Below are positions 4,997-5,211 of a stretch of DNA of 5,211 nucleotides, in pieces (within the stretch, counting starts at the first letter, position 1; every line of letters starts with the position of its first letter). A program made the translations under genes and the position numbers. This DNA is from Propionibacteriaceae bacterium (GTDB lineage: Bacteria; Actinomycetota; Actinomycetes; Propionibacteriales; Propionibacteriaceae): contig DAIEHO010000272.1 in the NCBI GenBank assembly GCA_027353565.1, positions 1 through 5,211 on the forward strand. The letters are read 5' to 3'. The notes beneath the pieces were generated by a model. It made no database searches. It saw only the letters and a program-made list of their open reading frames with translations, and was not told the origin of the DNA.

Positions 4997-5211
4997 GAGC
5001 TCTCGGGCCCACCCGGGCCCGGGTGCGCCACCCCAGGTCCTCCTGGCTGCCCACACCGCCGACCTCCTCAAGCCCGGCGTACGCACGGGCCCGCACCTGC
5101 TGAGAGCCTTCGACCGGCTCCCACCGGGCGCATGACTCGCCCACAGGGTGGTCGAGAACGGGGTGCTGCGCGAGGCGCCCCGACACGTACGGGGGAGCCG
5201 CCTGGCCCCCT
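4935..5211 (-). CDS. Possible partial reading frame from the right edge (weak)
   Basis: A minus-strand frame is open from the window edge to a stop at 4935-4937, with mostly G/C third positions and an internal GTG at 5184-5186; it contains VLDHPVGESCARWEPVEG and ARAYAGLEEVGG. It would run through the sepX hairpin and overlap the sepX 3' end by about 60 bp, tail to tail, and its last third (Pro/Arg/Gly-rich) looks like a shadow of sepX. A plus-strand frame ending at 5133-5135 (LLAAHTADLLKPGVRTGPHL) has similar codon bias, so neither can be preferred. I recognise no family in either. Confidence 0.18.
   Translation of the reverse strand, partial: GGQAAPPYVSGRLAQHPVLDHPVGESCARWEPVEGSQQVRARAYAGLEEVGGVGSQEDLGWRTRARVGPRAPTPPRPCGARAGPPPGLRRP
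5002..5023 (+). terminator. Likely terminator hairpin after sepX
   Basis: CTCGGGCCC-ACCC-GGGCCCGGG folds into a 9-bp stem (one G-U pair) with a 4-nt loop, starting 5 nt after the sepX stop. The stem is very GC-rich but no T-tract follows, as is common for actinobacterial terminators. An alternative fold is possible because 5011-5024 (ACCCGGGCCCGGGT) is itself a perfect 14-bp palindrome. Confidence 0.5.

Noticed and set aside
4997..5211. tRNA or other structured RNA after sepX
   Set aside because: I looked for acceptor and T-loop signatures (GGTTCRA-type) on both strands and found none; only the GC hairpin at 5002-5023 stands out.
1..5211. Mobile element, defence system or prophage
   Set aside because: No transposase, integrase, terminal inverted repeats or att-like duplications; all recognised genes are ordinary core actinobacterial genes with uniform composition.

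Overview
This is a high-GC, gene-dense chromosomal segment with strong G/C bias at third codon positions. The gene set (FmdB-type zinc ribbon, SAF-domain membrane protein, 5-formyltetrahydrofolate cyclo-ligase, MoeA-like Glp, RimJ-like acetyltransferase, SepX/GlpR) is typical of Actinomycetota. The protein style and promoter layout suggest Nocardioidaceae or another Propionibacteriales lineage; the family is inferred from general knowledge of these genes, not from a search.

Layout. Positions 1-110 hold the C-terminal end of an unrecognised plus-strand gene, followed by a possible hairpin. Three minus-strand genes follow, listed here in the direction they are transcribed: 5-formyltetrahydrofolate cyclo-ligase (2195 to 1569), a 120-bp gap, the FmdB-family zinc ribbon (1448 to 1122), a 329-bp stretch without a convincing gene, and a SAF-domain protein (about 792 to 175). 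From 2214 a plus-strand block begins: Glp/MoeA-like (2214-3515), RimJ-like acetyltransferase (3527-4165) and SepX/GlpR (4265-4996). A GC-rich hairpin follows the sepX stop. The last ~200 bp hold at most the inner part of a poorly supported reading frame.

The main point is that the right half looks like a cell-division module rather than a molybdenum-cofactor locus. In Corynebacterium the MoeA/gephyrin-like protein Glp binds FtsZ and partners with the membrane protein GlpR. The Streptomyces homologue of GlpR, SepX, is needed for septation. Here the MoeA-like protein keeps its fold motifs but has lost several residues expected in the MoeA active site, which fits a protein kept for scaffolding. 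No other molybdenum-cofactor gene is visible.

The regulatory DNA is unusually compact. The two divergent start codons at 2195 (minus) and 2214 (plus) are separated by only 18 bp. That gap carries overlapping, oppositely oriented -10-like hexamers placed so that both mRNAs would begin at or next to the start codon. The same geometry recurs before sepX (TACATT, 7 nt, ATG), suggesting leaderless transcripts and a promoter for sepX separate from the glp-rimJ transcript.
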